Origin: Telmatactis stephensoni
Taxonomy: Eukaryota > Cnidaria > Anthozoa > Actiniaria > Isophelliidae
Length of the DNA stretch: 64,000 bases
Direction of reading: 5' to 3'
NCBI GenBank assembly: GCA_029948255.1
Contig: JALIZF010001759.1
Coordinates: forward strand, 543,501-607,500
In this document: positions 33,221 to 45,471 of the stretch, piece by piece
How positions within the stretch are numbered: position 1 is the stretch's first letter
Layout: every line of letters starts with the position of its first letter
The notes under the pieces: model-generated
What the model was told of the DNA's origin: nothing
The model's input: the letters and a program-made list of their open reading frames with translations, nothing else
The model's database searches: none
Translations under genes and position numbers: made by a program

Positions 33221-33221
33221 T

Positions 33222-33579
33222 TGTTGATTTCTCGGTGCCTTGGGATCGTAATGTGGTGGTGAAGGAAGAGGAGAAAATTGCTAAATATTCTCCTCTTGCA
33301 AAGGAGATACGAAAGTTGCACCGGGTGTCAACAAAGGTGGTTCCGTTGGTTGTTGGTTGTCTAGGGGTCCCGTCTAGTAATCTTGAGGGGTACCTGAAAG
33401 ATCTGGGTATTCCAGACGTGCTGGGTGGTATGCAGACGTCTGCGGTCATAGGGACCACCCTCATTCTGCAGAGTGTGCTTAGTCTCTAAGCCCCAGGTAT
33501 TGGGGTCGAGGCTAAGCGGTATCTTACACCGGTAGTGTGAATAAAATCTCCACTCAGGTTGTCTATTTATAGAAATCCC

Positions 33580-33618
<39 letters not shown>
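33222..33618 (+). pseudogene. RLE-LINE 3' fragment 3
   Basis: Begins at VDFSVPWDRNVVV directly after (TTA)n, stops at 33489, and ends in (TTA)n at about 33582-33618. Fragment 1 is closer to fragment 3 than to fragment 2 in the shared region (both have GGTTGTCTAGGGGTC). Confidence 0.85.
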
Positions 33619-33619
<1 letters not shown>

Positions 33620-34330
33620 GGCGGTGATCGTATTCCTCCTAGTGGTGCCGCTGGATATTCCTTCAGAGGGAGAACTGAACGTACGACCCAGAGATTTTAA
33701 CACTGAGTGTTACTGGAGATTTTATTAGCATGTTGCATTGCTGTGATGATAGGCTAGGTTCCGGTGGGGCGGATGAGCCTGGGGTTGATTTTTCCAATCC
33801 CTGTGATCTTGAAAGAGCTTCTCTGGAAGCTACTGAGGGGCGTCAAGCCAGACATTGTGAAAGGCCTCTTGTAGAGGCTAATAAGGGGCAGGCCATTGAT
33901 TGTGTGACAAGAGGTTCAGCTGTTGGACTTCGCAAGAGTGGAAAAAGAGGAAAGTGCAAAGATTGGTGGACGCATGAGGAGAGGAAGTTTTTGTGGGAAT
34001 GTTTTGTTAGAAGTGGTGGGAAGAGGTCAGGTGGATATATAAAGAAGGTGAAGGCTTTGTGGGACGAAAGAGGATTGAGTGTGAGAGAAGTGCCAAGTTT
34101 GTTGTCGCAACTGAAGAGTGTTGAGAAGGGGTTGCTGACAATGATGGAGAGGGATGAGATTGAGAAGATGGTCAAAGATGAGATCAGAATGATGGACAGT
34201 GAGGGCATGGACTCCATGTAAGACCCGAATCCTAATGTCCTGAGGAAAAAATACTATCGTATTAGGTGAAGTGTGTAGTCCAGTTCACATATAGTTTTTG
34301 GTAACACGCATGCTACTTACAACTCACGTC
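33619..34330 (+). pseudogene. 5' part of an RLE-type LINE with Myb-like domain
   Basis: The 163-residue frame from 33730 to 34221 includes CKDWWTHEERKFLWECFVRS and YIKKVKALWDERGLS, a Myb/SANT-like helix region of the kind found at the N-terminus of some RLE LINEs, then LLSQLKSVEKG. It starts directly after (TTA)n. Sequence typical of the RT is absent: the minisatellite begins 150 bp later. A LINE keeping its 5' end and losing its 3' end is unusual and suggests a rearrangement. Confidence 0.5.
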
Positions 34331-34369
34331 GTGGATGTAGTACTTGTAGTAAATTCGCGTTGTCACCAT

Positions 34370-37010
34370 AGTAGCATTAGTTATGTGTAGTACCTCTTTT
34401 TCGTGTAAAGCGTATTTGGTGTAGTACCCATAGTAGCTGTAGTGGTTGTAGTATCTGTAGTAGTTGTAGCAACTCTATTATCTGTTGTAGGTGTAGCAAC
34501 GGTGGTACCTGCAGCAGGTGTAGGCCCTGTAGTGGACGTAGTATCAGTAGCTGTAGTGGTTGTAGTATCTGTAGTAGTTGTAGCAACTCTATTATCTGTT
34601 GTAAGTGTAGCAACGGTGGCACCTGTAGCAGCTGTAGTCCCTGTAGTGGACGTGGTATCAGTAGCTGTAGTGTAGTACCTCTTTATCGTGTAAAGCGTAT
34701 TTGGTGTAGTACCCATAGTAGCTGTAGTGGTTGTAGTAGCTGTAGTAGTTGTAGCAACTCTATTATCTGTTGTAAGTGTAGCAACGGCAGTACCTGCAGC
34801 AGGTGTAGGCCCTGTAGTGGACGTAGTATCAGTAGCTGTAGTGGTTGTAGTATCTGTAGTAGTTGTAGCAACTCTATTATCTGTTGTAAGTGTAGCAATG
34901 GTGGCACCTGCAGCAGCTGTAGTCCCTGTAGTGGACGTGGTATCAGTAGCTGTAGTGTAGTACCTCTTTATCGTGTAAAGCGTATTTGGTGTAGCACCCA
35001 TAGTATAGCTGTAGTGGTTGTAGTAGCTGTAGTAGTTGTAGCAACTCTATTATCTGTTGTAGGTGTAGCAACGGTGGTACCTGCAGCAGGTGTAGGCCCT
35101 GTAGTGGACGTAGTATCAGTAGCTGTAGTGGTTGTAGTAGCTGTAGTAGTTGTAGCAACTCTATTATCTCTTGTAGGTGTAGCAACGGTGGTACCTGCAG
35201 CAGGTGTAGGCCCTGTAGTGGTCGTAGTATCAGTAGCTGTAGTGGTTGTAGTATCTGTAGTAGTTGTAGCAACTCTATTATCTGTTGTAAGTGTAGCAAC
35301 GGTGGCACCTGTAGCAGCTGTAGTCCCTGTAGTGGACGTGGTATCAGTAGCTGTAGTGTAGTACCTCTTTATCGTGTAAAGCATATTTGGTGTAGCACCC
35401 ATAGTATAGCTGTAGTGGTTGTAGTAGCTGTAGTAGTTGTAGCAACTCTATTATCTGTTGTAGGTGTAGCAACAGTGGTACCTGCAGCAGGTGTAGGCCC
35501 TGTAGTGGACGTAGTATCAGTAGCTGTAGTGGTTGTAGTAGCTGTAGTAGTTGTAGCAACTCTATTATCTGTTGTAGGTGTAGCATCGGTGGTACCTGCA
35601 GCAGGTGTAGGCCCTGTAGTGGTCGTAGTATCAGTAGCTGTAGTGGTTGTAGTAGCTGTAGTAGTTGTAGCAACTCTATTATCTCTTGTAGGTGTAGCAA
35701 CGGTGGTACCTGCAGCAGGCGTAGGCCCTGTAGCGGACGTAGTATCAGTAGCTGTAGTGAAATAGTATGTAATACACGTAGTATGTAATACACGTAGCAC
35801 GTGTAGTAGGGGCAGTACTCATAGCACGTGTAGTACCTGTAGTAGCACGTGTAACATCTGTTGCACGTTTAGTATCTGTAATGCATGTAGTAGCCAAACT
35901 ATAGATGGTATTTATAGTAGGCGTAGTATATGTAGTACGGTATGCAGGGGTACTACACGTTGTGCGTTCAGTAGTACGTGTAGCAAGTATAGTTCATAGA
36001 GTTGGTGTAGTATGTGTTCTTCATCTAGTTGCCTAAGTAGAGTGCTATATAGCCTGATGTTCATTTGCTTTCTGTAGGTGTCTGTAGGTGTAGTATCTTT
36101 AGCTGTAGTACGCGCAGTACATATATTTTATGTAGTAGGTGTAGTTCCTGTAGCAAATGCCTTACCTACAGTTCATATAGTATCTGTGATACGTGTATTA
36201 CATGTCTTTTATGTAGTACCTGGGGTAGGCGTAATTCGCGCTGTAACTGTAGTAGCGTTAGTTATGTGTGGTATCTCCGCCCTCTATCATGTAGAACGTA
36301 TTTATTGTAGTACCCATAGTAGCTGTAGTGCCTGTAGTACCTGTTGTACCTGTAGTACCTGTAGTAGTCGCAACCTGCATTAGTCGTTGCATGCGTAGTA
36401 ACTACAGGAGCGGTAGTACCTGTAGCAGGTGTAGTATCTTTAGTGGACGTAGTATCTGTACTACCTTTAGTAACCATAGTAGTAGGTGTAGTAATTGTAT
36501 TAGTCGTAGTACCTGCATTTACTGAAGTAGCCGTAGTCGTAGCAACATAGTGGCTGTAGTAGGTGTAGTACCTAGTAGTAGCGTAGGTTTACTACCCACA
36601 CTTATTGAACGTCAATGTTATCTATAATAGGCGTTGTAACCATAGTAGCCGTAATAGATGTAGTACCTTTAGTAGGTGTAGTATCCGTAGTAAGCATAGT
36701 ATCTATTAGTACCTTTAGCAGACTAGGTTAACATCTCACAGTTTTTATCCTGACTTTGTATCTGTAGTATCCGTTGTAGCCGTAGTTGCTATAGTAGGTA
36801 CAGTACATGTAGTAGGCATGGCATCTGTCGTACTTGCATATAGTACTCGTAAGAGACGTATTAGCTGTAGTAGGTGCAGTACATGTAGTAAACTGTTCAT
36901 GTCTTATCGTAGTGATAGCTAAGTATCTGTAATACCCGTAGTAGCCGTAGTAATTGTAGTAGGTGTAGTACTTATAGTAGCCGTAGTAGCTGTAGCACTC
37001 TCTCATTTTG
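34370..37010. repeat. Minisatellite of GTAGTA-type units with higher-order structure
   Basis: Core 9-15 bp variants of GTAGTAGCTGTAGTNG fill about 2.6 kb. From 34386 to 35760 they are arranged in blocks of ~114 bp (each with GCAACTCTATTATCTGTTGTA), grouped into larger units of ~285-400 bp that each contain CTCTTTATCGTGTAAAGC (34390, 34678, 34965, 35365). From 35760 on the array becomes degenerate. Three-base periodicity keeps several frames open on both strands (Thr-rich on -, Val-rich on +), but the frame changes between blocks by a 2-bp insertion (CATAGTATAGC), so it is not treated as coding. Confidence 0.9.
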
Positions 37011-39449
37011 TACAAAGTACTCTATACGGTGTCGTTTGTTTTAAGTAAGGCGCATCTCTTATAAGTATTTTCATTTCAATAGATGTACATAAACATATAA
37101 CGAAGGAATGCAGAAGTGCTTTTTTAGGGATAGGTCCTTATGTCAGCGGCTTTTTTTCTATATCAAATACCCTAACTCTCCTTGTCTTGAGTTGTTCTAT
37201 CTGTGTGAGTTTGTTGTTATTCGGAGCATGCTTACCCTAGTTAGGAGGGTCAGAACATAAGGCTTTATGAAAAAATGTACAACCAAGCAACCCTTGATTT
37301 TTTTTTCAATAGGAAGGTTTTTCAAAGTAGGGTTAACTTTTTCAACATGTTCCCGTTGAGCTGTGGCAATGAAACTTGGTGAGTGTATAGTTTGCAACAT
37401 TGCGCTTATTTTCCAAGTATTTTGGTTAAAATCGGTACGCATGTGCAGAACTTGATTTTGACACTTTAGGTCCGAATGTGCGAGGCCTCCTTTTCTATAC
37501 GAAATACTTGTGATTTCAACCAGCTTTTGGTATGTTAGTATTTACGACATTACCTTTCGAATGAGCTCTTTTGCAATTAAATCCATGGTGTAGTTCTTGA
37601 GTTAATTTTTAACCCCAAATCCATTTTCGCACATTCGGACCTACGTTGAGACTCAATTTTCTGATCTACCAAAAACGGCACGGCAGCGTTCGACCTATCG
37701 TTGGAAAGCCCTGATGCTAATCTTTCATAAACCGGAACTGGCACAGATGTCACTATTTAAGTTTGAGAAATATTTCCAACCCTAATTCGAAAAATGTGTA
37801 AATGTTAAAATCAATTTGTAAGGTCGCTATTGCATGTATGAACAAGATTTGGTCTATCGGTTTTTCTTCGTCACTTTCGTTCCGTTCCCATAGCAACATT
37901 TATTGCGCAATAATGTCCTTTTGCATGGTACATCTTCAAGGCAAGTCCTTTTTTTCTTCTTTATAAACATATGCCTTTCAACGAGGTCTTCAGGGTGAAT
38001 ATCTAGGCTAAACATTAAAGATTGTGTAAGTTTCATTGGGCTTTATTAATACGATCTAATATTTATCTTACGTATAGTACCATTTGTAAGTACATTGGTA
38101 TTTAGGCTACAAGTCGTCTATACATTGTTATCAGAAAATATATAAAGGTTCAGAGATACACCTGCTTTAATAGCAAAAAGTACTGTTGACTATTCCCGAT
38201 TGTTGCCATGGTAACAAAATGTTTTTGTTTACTGAATAATGATTGTTGGCGTATGTGTGAATATGTACAAGCAGAGTCTATTCGGTCTGTAGTGATTTTG
38301 AGGTACCATTTTTGGTTTATTGGTTTTAAAAAATAATTGTTAATATTATTCGCAAAGTTTTTGTAGTTTCTTTTAGAGCACCTTAATATTTCATGCACAC
38401 ATTTTCAGCAAAGTTTAGTTCGCGAGTTACATTTAGTCTAGCTGAGGGCGCATTGCCATGGTTACCGTTGTTTGTTTGTTGTTGTTTATGCCACGAAAAG
38501 TGAAAGTGTTGTCTTGCAAATATTTGTTCTAAATATCGCTGTTCTGGGATAAGTATTTCGTGACATAAAAGCAAACAAGTGTAAATAAGTGTAAATAAGT
38601 GTACAGAAAAATACCAAACAATTTGACCCCCCCCCCCCCCCCACGTTCCCCTTTTTGTCAACTGTTAGACAAGGTAAGTCATGTTTTATTCATAGCCTCT
38701 TTTACCGGTAGTTTTGGCAAAATGTTATGCTGTTTTTCAAATTTAAAGCCTAGTCTGCTTTTCTAGCTCTAAAAAAATATGGTAGAGCAGATGGCAAGGT
38801 TTATTGCCGTGTAGAATGTACAATTTGTAAAGTTTTCACGATCACACCCTACGATCGCATGATGGAAATCGTCGAATTTAAACTACTTTACGACTATGAC
38901 TGGGTGAAACCTTTCTATATTATGTCTCTGTACCACTGTATTCTAAATTAAGAGTGAAAAAAGTATTTGAAAAGGTCATCTTACGGCTATTTTACAGCAA
39001 TTTACATTTTATCAAGAGCTGACACATGGCCATCGTTTAAATGCTGATTGTAGGGTGAGGAGAGGGTGGGGACTGGTTAAATCAGTTTTCTTCATGTAAC
39101 TTTACAAATATTTGCCCGAATTCAATTAAACCAAAAGTGACATGCAGCTTATTACAAGGGTGTGTCATCGTGATATCAAGGGGGGGTGGGGCGGGGGGGG
39201 TGGGGGGATAAGACAGTCACTGCGCATACACTTAACTTAAAGTAATTTTTTTTTTGCTCTAAAATCTTCTAGAAAATCATCCAAACCCTAATTTTCTTCG
39301 TAATCCGTCATTCTCTTTTAACTTTAAAAGTAAGTGCTGCATTGTATTCTATATTTTTTTCTCTTGTTGAACTATCTGGTGGGATCCCTGTGTAATATAC
39401 AAAGTAAAGAGAAATACTTTATGGATTTTGATTTATTCCTTAACTGTAG
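37010..39449. other. Non-coding region upstream of the Crypton-like gene
   Basis: It contains an inverted pair of the motif TAGGTCCGAATGTGCGA (37471 on +, 37643 on -), a C14 run at 38629-38642 and a strongly G-rich stretch at 39180-39208 with at least four G-runs (G-quadruplex potential on the + strand). No convincing gene is seen. A 5' non-coding exon or promoter of the Crypton-like gene may lie here, because the ATG at 39450 follows an acceptor-like AG. Confidence 0.5.
39180..39208 (+). promoter_or_regulatory. G-rich tract, possible G-quadruplex
   Basis: Runs of 7, 4, 8 and 6 G separated by single T, C or short spacers lie 240 bp upstream of the Crypton-like ATG. A promoter role is only inferred. 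Confidence 0.4.
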
Positions 39450-42400
39450 ATGGCACCACCACGGACTACCCGAACTACCCTAATTACCGCCCTCGAAATG
39501 CTAAGGCGAACCTTCGTCGAGGCCCACCAGAAGCGCTTTTGGGCCATCAAAGGCCTTGTAAGTATTTTTTTAAATTGTTGGTGGGAAATGCTGTCTTGAT
39601 TTCTTTTTTAATTTTCATGTCCTACCTCTTTTAGATGGAGGATCAGTTTCAGATTACAAAGCGGTTGGCGGAGGTTGAATTCGGGATCAATGGGGTACTA
39701 CCTATTAGTACCCCTCTAGACATCCCACTGTGTGAAGGCTCGGTGACCGAAGAATATGGTAAGTAGTGTACGTTTTTAAGCTGTTTGAAACATTGTACTC
39801 TTCTAACCATTTGATCTTTCTACAGATCCCGACGACGACCTCCTGCCACCCGAGCCAGCTTCATTCCCCTATGTTTACTTGCCCTCTACTAGTGTCGATG
39901 AGCCCATGGATGAGCCCATCGACACGCCTAGGGCTACGTACAACACGGGAACGCAAACAGAGCTGCGGTGCACTTCTTGTTATGGCCTCATAGTGTCGCA
40001 CTCTACACTGTGTCCTGAGTGCGACACAGTCATTGAGGCCAGTGAGGAGCTGTTGCTCAGCGTTGGTGCATTTGAGAAACAGGGCCCCTATCAGACACTC
40101 ACTCATAGAGCGATAGCTCTACAAACCGAGGTAAGTACTTGTAGTTCTAGTACGTTCGCTGATTGTTGATTATATCATTTGTCTTTAGTTGCCTGATAGG
40201 GAGAGCTCAGCCTCTCAAACTGAGACTAACCCAAACGAAATCCAAACCGAGCGATCTACCCTTCCATTCCTGGAGGCACGGCTCTGTCTGAACCTTCCTA
40301 GCCCTAATCCAAACCTTCGGGTATATGGACCTAAACCTACCTATGGTCCATGGACTAGGGACTCAGAGGTTCAGGCAGAGGCAGAAGCAAGCCAAGACAA
40401 CACTCAAGCCTTGCATGAGGCAGAGGTGGGAAGCGTGTATCCCAGCCAAACTTCAAGTCCTGGGATAGACGTCTCAACGCAGACTCAGCGAGAGGAAAAT
40501 CCGATCATCAGGCAGCTTGCGAAGGAAGCCCTTGCAAAACTGGCTCCACAACAACCTGCACAGCAACCACCACCCGAGTCTGTGCAGAATGTTGAGCAAT
40601 TTCCCGAAAGACCGGGAGGTGTTCTCGATGAGGAAGACCCCATGGACGTCCTCATCGAGTTGGACGTGAGTAAACACCATATTAAGATGAGCGCTATGAG
40701 CTACGAATACTAACTGTATGTTTTTTGTTTCTTTCAGAAACCTACAATTGTAGCAAGCCGTAAAACAAAACACCTCCAGGTGTGCCATGTCGGTGAGTGC
40801 AAGGGCAAGAACAAGTACTTCGCCAAGCTGCCAAGGCACTGGAAGAACGTCCACAAGATGACCGACCAGGAGGTTCAAGCCCTGAAAGAATCTAGGCGAA
40901 GTGCTAAGGCTAAGAAGAGCCATCCTCTCAGAGTCTGCCCCCTCTGCCGCAAAACGCAGGCAAATCTTGGACGTCACCTTTCTGGACCTGTACATGGAAT
41001 CTCTAGAGATTCCGCACAGTATCGTCAGTTCCTTGGCGATGCTGTCTACTTCAACGCCAAGAGAATCCACCAAGGTGACATCCAAGATCAACGAAAGGAC
41101 TCCTCGGCGTCCATCTCCGACCAGCCCACCAGTGTCGAAGAAGAAGAAGAAGAAGAAGAGGAGGAAGAACAAGAAGTCATCCCTCCATCTCCTCGCCCAA
41201 AGCATAGAAAGACGGTCAAGCAGGGTCCTCCTAAAGAGGACCTGTCACCTTCCGACAAGGAGGACCGGGATGACTTGGACAGCGATTGTGGTGAAGATCG
41301 AGACTGGGTTGAAGAAGAAAAAGAAGAAGAAGAAGGAGACGATGAGATGGGCGCCGTCGACGAAAAGGGGTGGTGACAAGCTAGAGGGCAGGAATAGCCG
41401 TAAGCGTCGTACCCCTTTTGTGCTACTGAGCCGGTCAAATCCTAACATTGACCAGTTCAACGAGACTCTTGCCTTGTATCAGGAGCTTCTGACTATGCCC
41501 ATGGGGGCTTAAAGAGCCCTGAGGTAGCCAATGCAGAGGCCACAAAAATCCATAAGCTGGCGATGAAAACAAAGCCAGACCATAATGGAACCCTGGAAGA
41601 CATCTGGACCAACTACATGGGCCTGTGGGTACGTTTTTTTTTGCGACCACTGTAGAAAGGGCACGACCCTTAAGGGCTATTCTACAACCCTTGAGGACTA
41701 CCTCAAGTTTGTCATCACTCGCACAGATACCCCTGCAAAGTTTCAGCTCAACTAGGACACCGAGGAAAGACTGAACATTTTGCAGGGGTACCAAGCCAAG
41801 TGGAGGAGTTCTCTGAGGAAGGACTGTGCACGGCAGAGAAACGAACAGATTAAAGAGGACCAGGAGAATCTACTGATGGTCAAAGACGCCAAGAGGCCTT
41901 TGACGTCTCAGACATTCTTGGATTGCTAAACGAAGCTCCTGGTCCTCTTTACTCAGTACGAGTACCTGGGTTCGTGGACCACACGTGTCTCGGCGGAAGA
42001 TTCTACACTTATTAGAAACTCCCTCATGTTCAAGATAACCCTGTCCCATTCCTCGCCCGCAGGGTTAGTGGTCAACTCGAACATGGGGGAGTTTGAGTCC
42101 AGAGTATTCAAACCTGGCACTGGAAACTACAAAGTGCGTGTGCTAAACCACAAGACGGAGGACAGTGAAGGACCTGCCCTGCGCTTCCTCACAGAAGACG
42201 ACGTGAAGATGATCACGTCTTACATAAAATGTGCCCGCAGCCGTTATCCCCCAAAAGGCGTCACTGAGGTTTTGCTAACCGCCAAGGGCATCAAAGTGTC
42301 CTCAAATAACGTCAGTGACTGCCTGAAATCCTTCAAAGACAAGTGTGGTGTCACGATCAACAAGAAGTTTAGCCCCACTCAGTTTCGCAATATGTTGGTA

Positions 42401-42571
42401 AGTCATATGGAGATGGCAGGGACAGAAGAAAGTGCTAAGGATGACATGGCGGTGCTGATGGAGCACTCCAGGGAAACGGCGAGGAACTGGTACGACATGA
42501 CGAATATGGGTCGTCGGGCTGTGAGGGCCCAACGGTTAATTCTGGAAGCCCTGGTTAACTTTTCAAGTTAG
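39450..42571 (+). pseudogene. Crypton-like tyrosine recombinase gene, at least five exons, 3' part broken
   Basis: Exons 39450-39557, 39635-39758, 39826-40130, 40189-40665 and from 40738 on join in frame at GT-AG borders. The product has a CTSC...CPEC zinc ribbon (exon 3), Gln/Thr-rich linker repeats (QTE), two zinc-finger-like units in exon 5 (CHVGEC...H...H and VCPLCRKTQANLGRHLSGPVH), a poly-Glu acidic stretch and, at 42026-42571, a recombinase domain: VRVLNHKTEDSEGPAL, then FSPTQFRNMLVSH and LMEHSRETARNWYDM with the C-terminal H...Y. HKT-GPA and the HS-TA-Y ending are typical of Crypton recombinases. Between 41376 and 42026 there are two frameshifts and stops, and the first catalytic Arg appears to be Pro (SSPAG), so this copy is dead. 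Confidence 0.7.
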
Positions 42572-43690
42572 CCCATATGACGATCCCCGCGTGCAAAAAA
42601 TGAGTGGAGCTTAAAAGACTACAAGACCTTGTCAGAAGCCTTTAGAAATATGATAAACCCGTCTGGGAAGATTGTGCATGCCTATGAGGGAGTCGGACAT
42701 CAAGCCTGTCTACCAGAGCCATGAGGGAGCAATAGAACTCTGTACCAGGGTGAATACGGCTGTGTGGCACAACAAATGTATCAACAAAGTTAAGAACATG
42801 CGAAAGTTGAAGAACGCCTCGCAGAAAGGAAAAGAACCTTCGATGTACCTTTAACTTTGTTGATTACATTGACTTACACATCCATTCACACACCACACAA
42901 TACAACAGGTACTAACACACGCGTGATCCCTACGATAGTGGGCACAGCTTTTTTGTCCTAGTACATCAATTTTATTCACACACCACAGATGGCCTGGTTG
43001 ATCAGTGCTGTCCTCCTACAACAGCCAATATTCACTCAGCTGGCAAAACCATACATGCACTTCATTCAAGGCGCTGCATTGAATTGCGTGCCAACCTATT
43101 CCTGTTGATCGCCGTGCACAGCGGTTCTGGTTCGAGTCCAGTAAGGAATCCAAAAGGCATGTCATTACCAATGCACCAAATATCACTGTTCCAACCAACA
43201 TATATAACCACTAACATCACAAACCTACTCTTGAATCATTTTTGTTTAGGGAACCAGGGTCTGGTTCAAATCCACCATGGATTTTCAGCTCCTTTCTGGA
43301 TTTGAACCAGATTCTAGACAGAATTGTTGGTTCCGCTTCAAATCCAAAAGGGACCTATACTGTTGGTGAACTGAAGAAGGTGACCAAAACTCATATTTTC
43401 ATTAGATATTGCCTAAGTATAGTTTCTTGTCATGTAACCGCAACATATAAGTAGAAAAACTGTCACTCCTTTCTGTTTACATTAAGTGGTAGAATCACAC
43501 GTCAGGGTTACCACAAGCACAAACAGGCCTTACTTTGGGAACCACTATCTTTTTAAGAATACGAGTTTAGGACCTTTGATGAACATCACTGAGAAAAAAA
43601 AGTTCCCCATCTACAACTTTCCTATACATTGTCGGATTGTAGCTATTGTACTTTAAGCCATATCTTTGAATCAACTTCGACAAAAAACGA
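42572..43690. other. Downstream region with a tRNA B-box-like foldback
   Basis: No gene. TCTGGTTCAAATCCA (about 43259) and TGGATTTGAACCAGA (about 43301) are exact inverted copies around a ~27-nt loop; related GGTTCGAGTCC lies at about 43131. These match the pol III B-box (GGTTCGANNCC), but no A-box at tRNA spacing and no cloverleaf were found. Confidence 0.45.
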
Positions 43691-43694
43691 CATA

Positions 43695-43800
43695 GGTCCC
43701 AATGTTCGAGACTCAGGGTCCGATTGTGCGAGTTAGGTCCGATTGTGCGAATGTAAGGTCCAAATGTGCGAGAACTGGTCCAAATGTCCGCTCTGGCATG
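43695..43800 (+). repeat. Five ~20-bp units of GGTCCnAATGTGCGA
   Basis: Units start at 43695, 43717, 43736, 43757 and 43777 (spacing 22, 19, 21, 20). The same motif lies at 37471 on + and 37628-37643 on -, so it occurs on both sides of the Crypton-like gene. Looser GGACC-containing repeats follow at 44140-44230. Confidence 0.75.
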
Positions 43801-44235
43801 GCCTGAAATATATCTATTCTAACCAACAAATTTACAAGAAAATTTTAAAGTAATCTGGTATCTGATTTAAATCTAGTAAGAATATTTGATTATTATCATC
43901 ATTATTATTATTGTTATTAGTCCTTGTTTCCAATATGAAAGTAATATATGCTGCATGAAGTTGTAGTTAAACTAATATTTGAGAATAAAAATTAGTATAT
44001 TCGCATTTACTTCACTCATTTTGCCGAATAAATCCTTATCATATAAGGGCCATGTAGTACAAAAAAACAACAACAAATAACCATATACTGAATATATTAC
44101 TTAGATTGATTTGATTGACATGGATTGGTCTTACATTGGGACTCGACTTATGACAAAAGGACTTCTCCTCGCCAAAGGACCTGACAAATTAACTTGATGC
44201 TTACAAAGGGACCTCATTGTCACGTTTGGACCAAC
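43801..44235. other. AT-rich non-coding spacer
   Basis: Contains an (ATT)n-like tract at 43890-43920 and GGACC-type loose repeats at the end. No gene seen. Confidence 0.4.
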
Positions 44236-44602
44236 TCTGCATGTTATCTCTCCTGTCTACGTTCAAGAAATGATCTCCCAATACTATCCTATACGTCATC
44301 TTCGGTCTTCTTCTCATCTGATGTTATGTACAAAGCTACATAATCTTAAGTGTTATTGTTATCGTTCATTTTCTGCTGCTGCTCCTCTACTATGGAACTC
44401 TCTCCCTGTATCTGTAAGAGACATAACTTCTCTGGAATCCTTCAAGACTAGTGTCAAGACTTATTATTTAAACTGGCCTACAATTTATAATTTTTCTTTT
44501 TTTTCTTTTCTTTTTTTCTTTTTTCTTTATAAAGCGCCTAGAGCTGACTTGTATAGGCGCTCTACAAGCATATTATATTCTTCTTCTTATTATTATTATC
44601 CA
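44236..44602 (+). pseudogene. 5'-truncated LINE (CR1/L2-like) 3' end
   Basis: The frame reads RSFSAAAPLLWNSLPVSVRD and LESFKTSVKTYYL, the conserved C-terminus of CR1/L2/Jockey-type reverse transcriptases. A T-rich stretch, a stem (AAGCGCCTAGAGC against TATAGGCGCT) and (TTATT)n tail follow. It is truncated at the 5' side, as usual for dead LINE copies. Confidence 0.85.
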
Positions 44603-44639
44603 CCACCCCTTGCATCGTTTATTAAAGTGTTCCAATACT

Positions 44640-45470
44640 TATCGTAGTAAGCATTTGGTTACGATTTTATAAAATTACACCTGGTCAAAAATGATTCAAA
44701 TCGTTCCTATCAATCATTTATTTTATTAAACCACAAATGCTTAAAATGTAATTAACGAAGCAGACATTCTGATCCTGATTCTACCTGCTGTTGTATTGGA
44801 AAATTGTGATGGGATGGGATATTATTATCTAATATTCTGCCACCAAAACTGAAACCTTTACGATTATTTTAAAACACTTACAAACATTGCAAAAACCCTT
44901 ATAAATTTCTAACCCTTACAGCCATAAATTAAAAGAATAAATGTACGAATGTTATTAACTCTTCTCTAATATGATATATATATATATTTTTAATCTGTTT
45001 AAAAGTCATTAAAATGATGATAAAAGTGACCTTAGCTTGTAAAGTCACCGAAAAAAGGCGGTAATATAGTGGATGCCACCTCAGGGCCAACATAACATTC
45101 TCATTCTTTAACTGTTAATTTAAGGCCATCAAATCTGTTAATGTTTCATTTTTGTCAACTTTACCCAGTCAAAGAATCTGCAAGGGCCCATTTATCATTT
45201 AGTAACCTTAACTTGCCCAAAACTTGCTCTGTATTTTTCTTCCTTAAAAGTAAGCCACTTTCGCTTTCGTTTTCTACAATCTTGTTATAAAGCAAAGTTA
45301 CATTTTCAGTATTAAGAGGAATAGGAGTCGATGACATGAACGAAATAATGCTCAGAATAAGACATGTTTCACTGTTTGTCCATGGCCCATCTCTGGGTTT
45401 GATACCATGCTGTAGAAGAAATGACGCAGAAGTTGTCCTACTGAAAGGTGAGGGGTTTATACGTCGTCTT
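44640..45470. other. AT-rich non-coding region
   Basis: No gene, repeat or RNA recognised. It lies downstream of the CXC exon on the - strand and may include its 3' UTR. Confidence 0.4.
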
Positions 45471-45471
45471 T

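Noticed and set aside
34370..37010. Thr-rich mucin-like protein on - or Val-rich protein on +
   Set aside because: Open frames come from 3-base periodicity of the repeat; frames shift between blocks by 2-bp insertions and no splice signals or start context support a gene.
43125..43150. tRNA gene (GGTTCGAGTCC)
   Set aside because: No A-box at proper distance and no acceptor or anticodon stem could be drawn.
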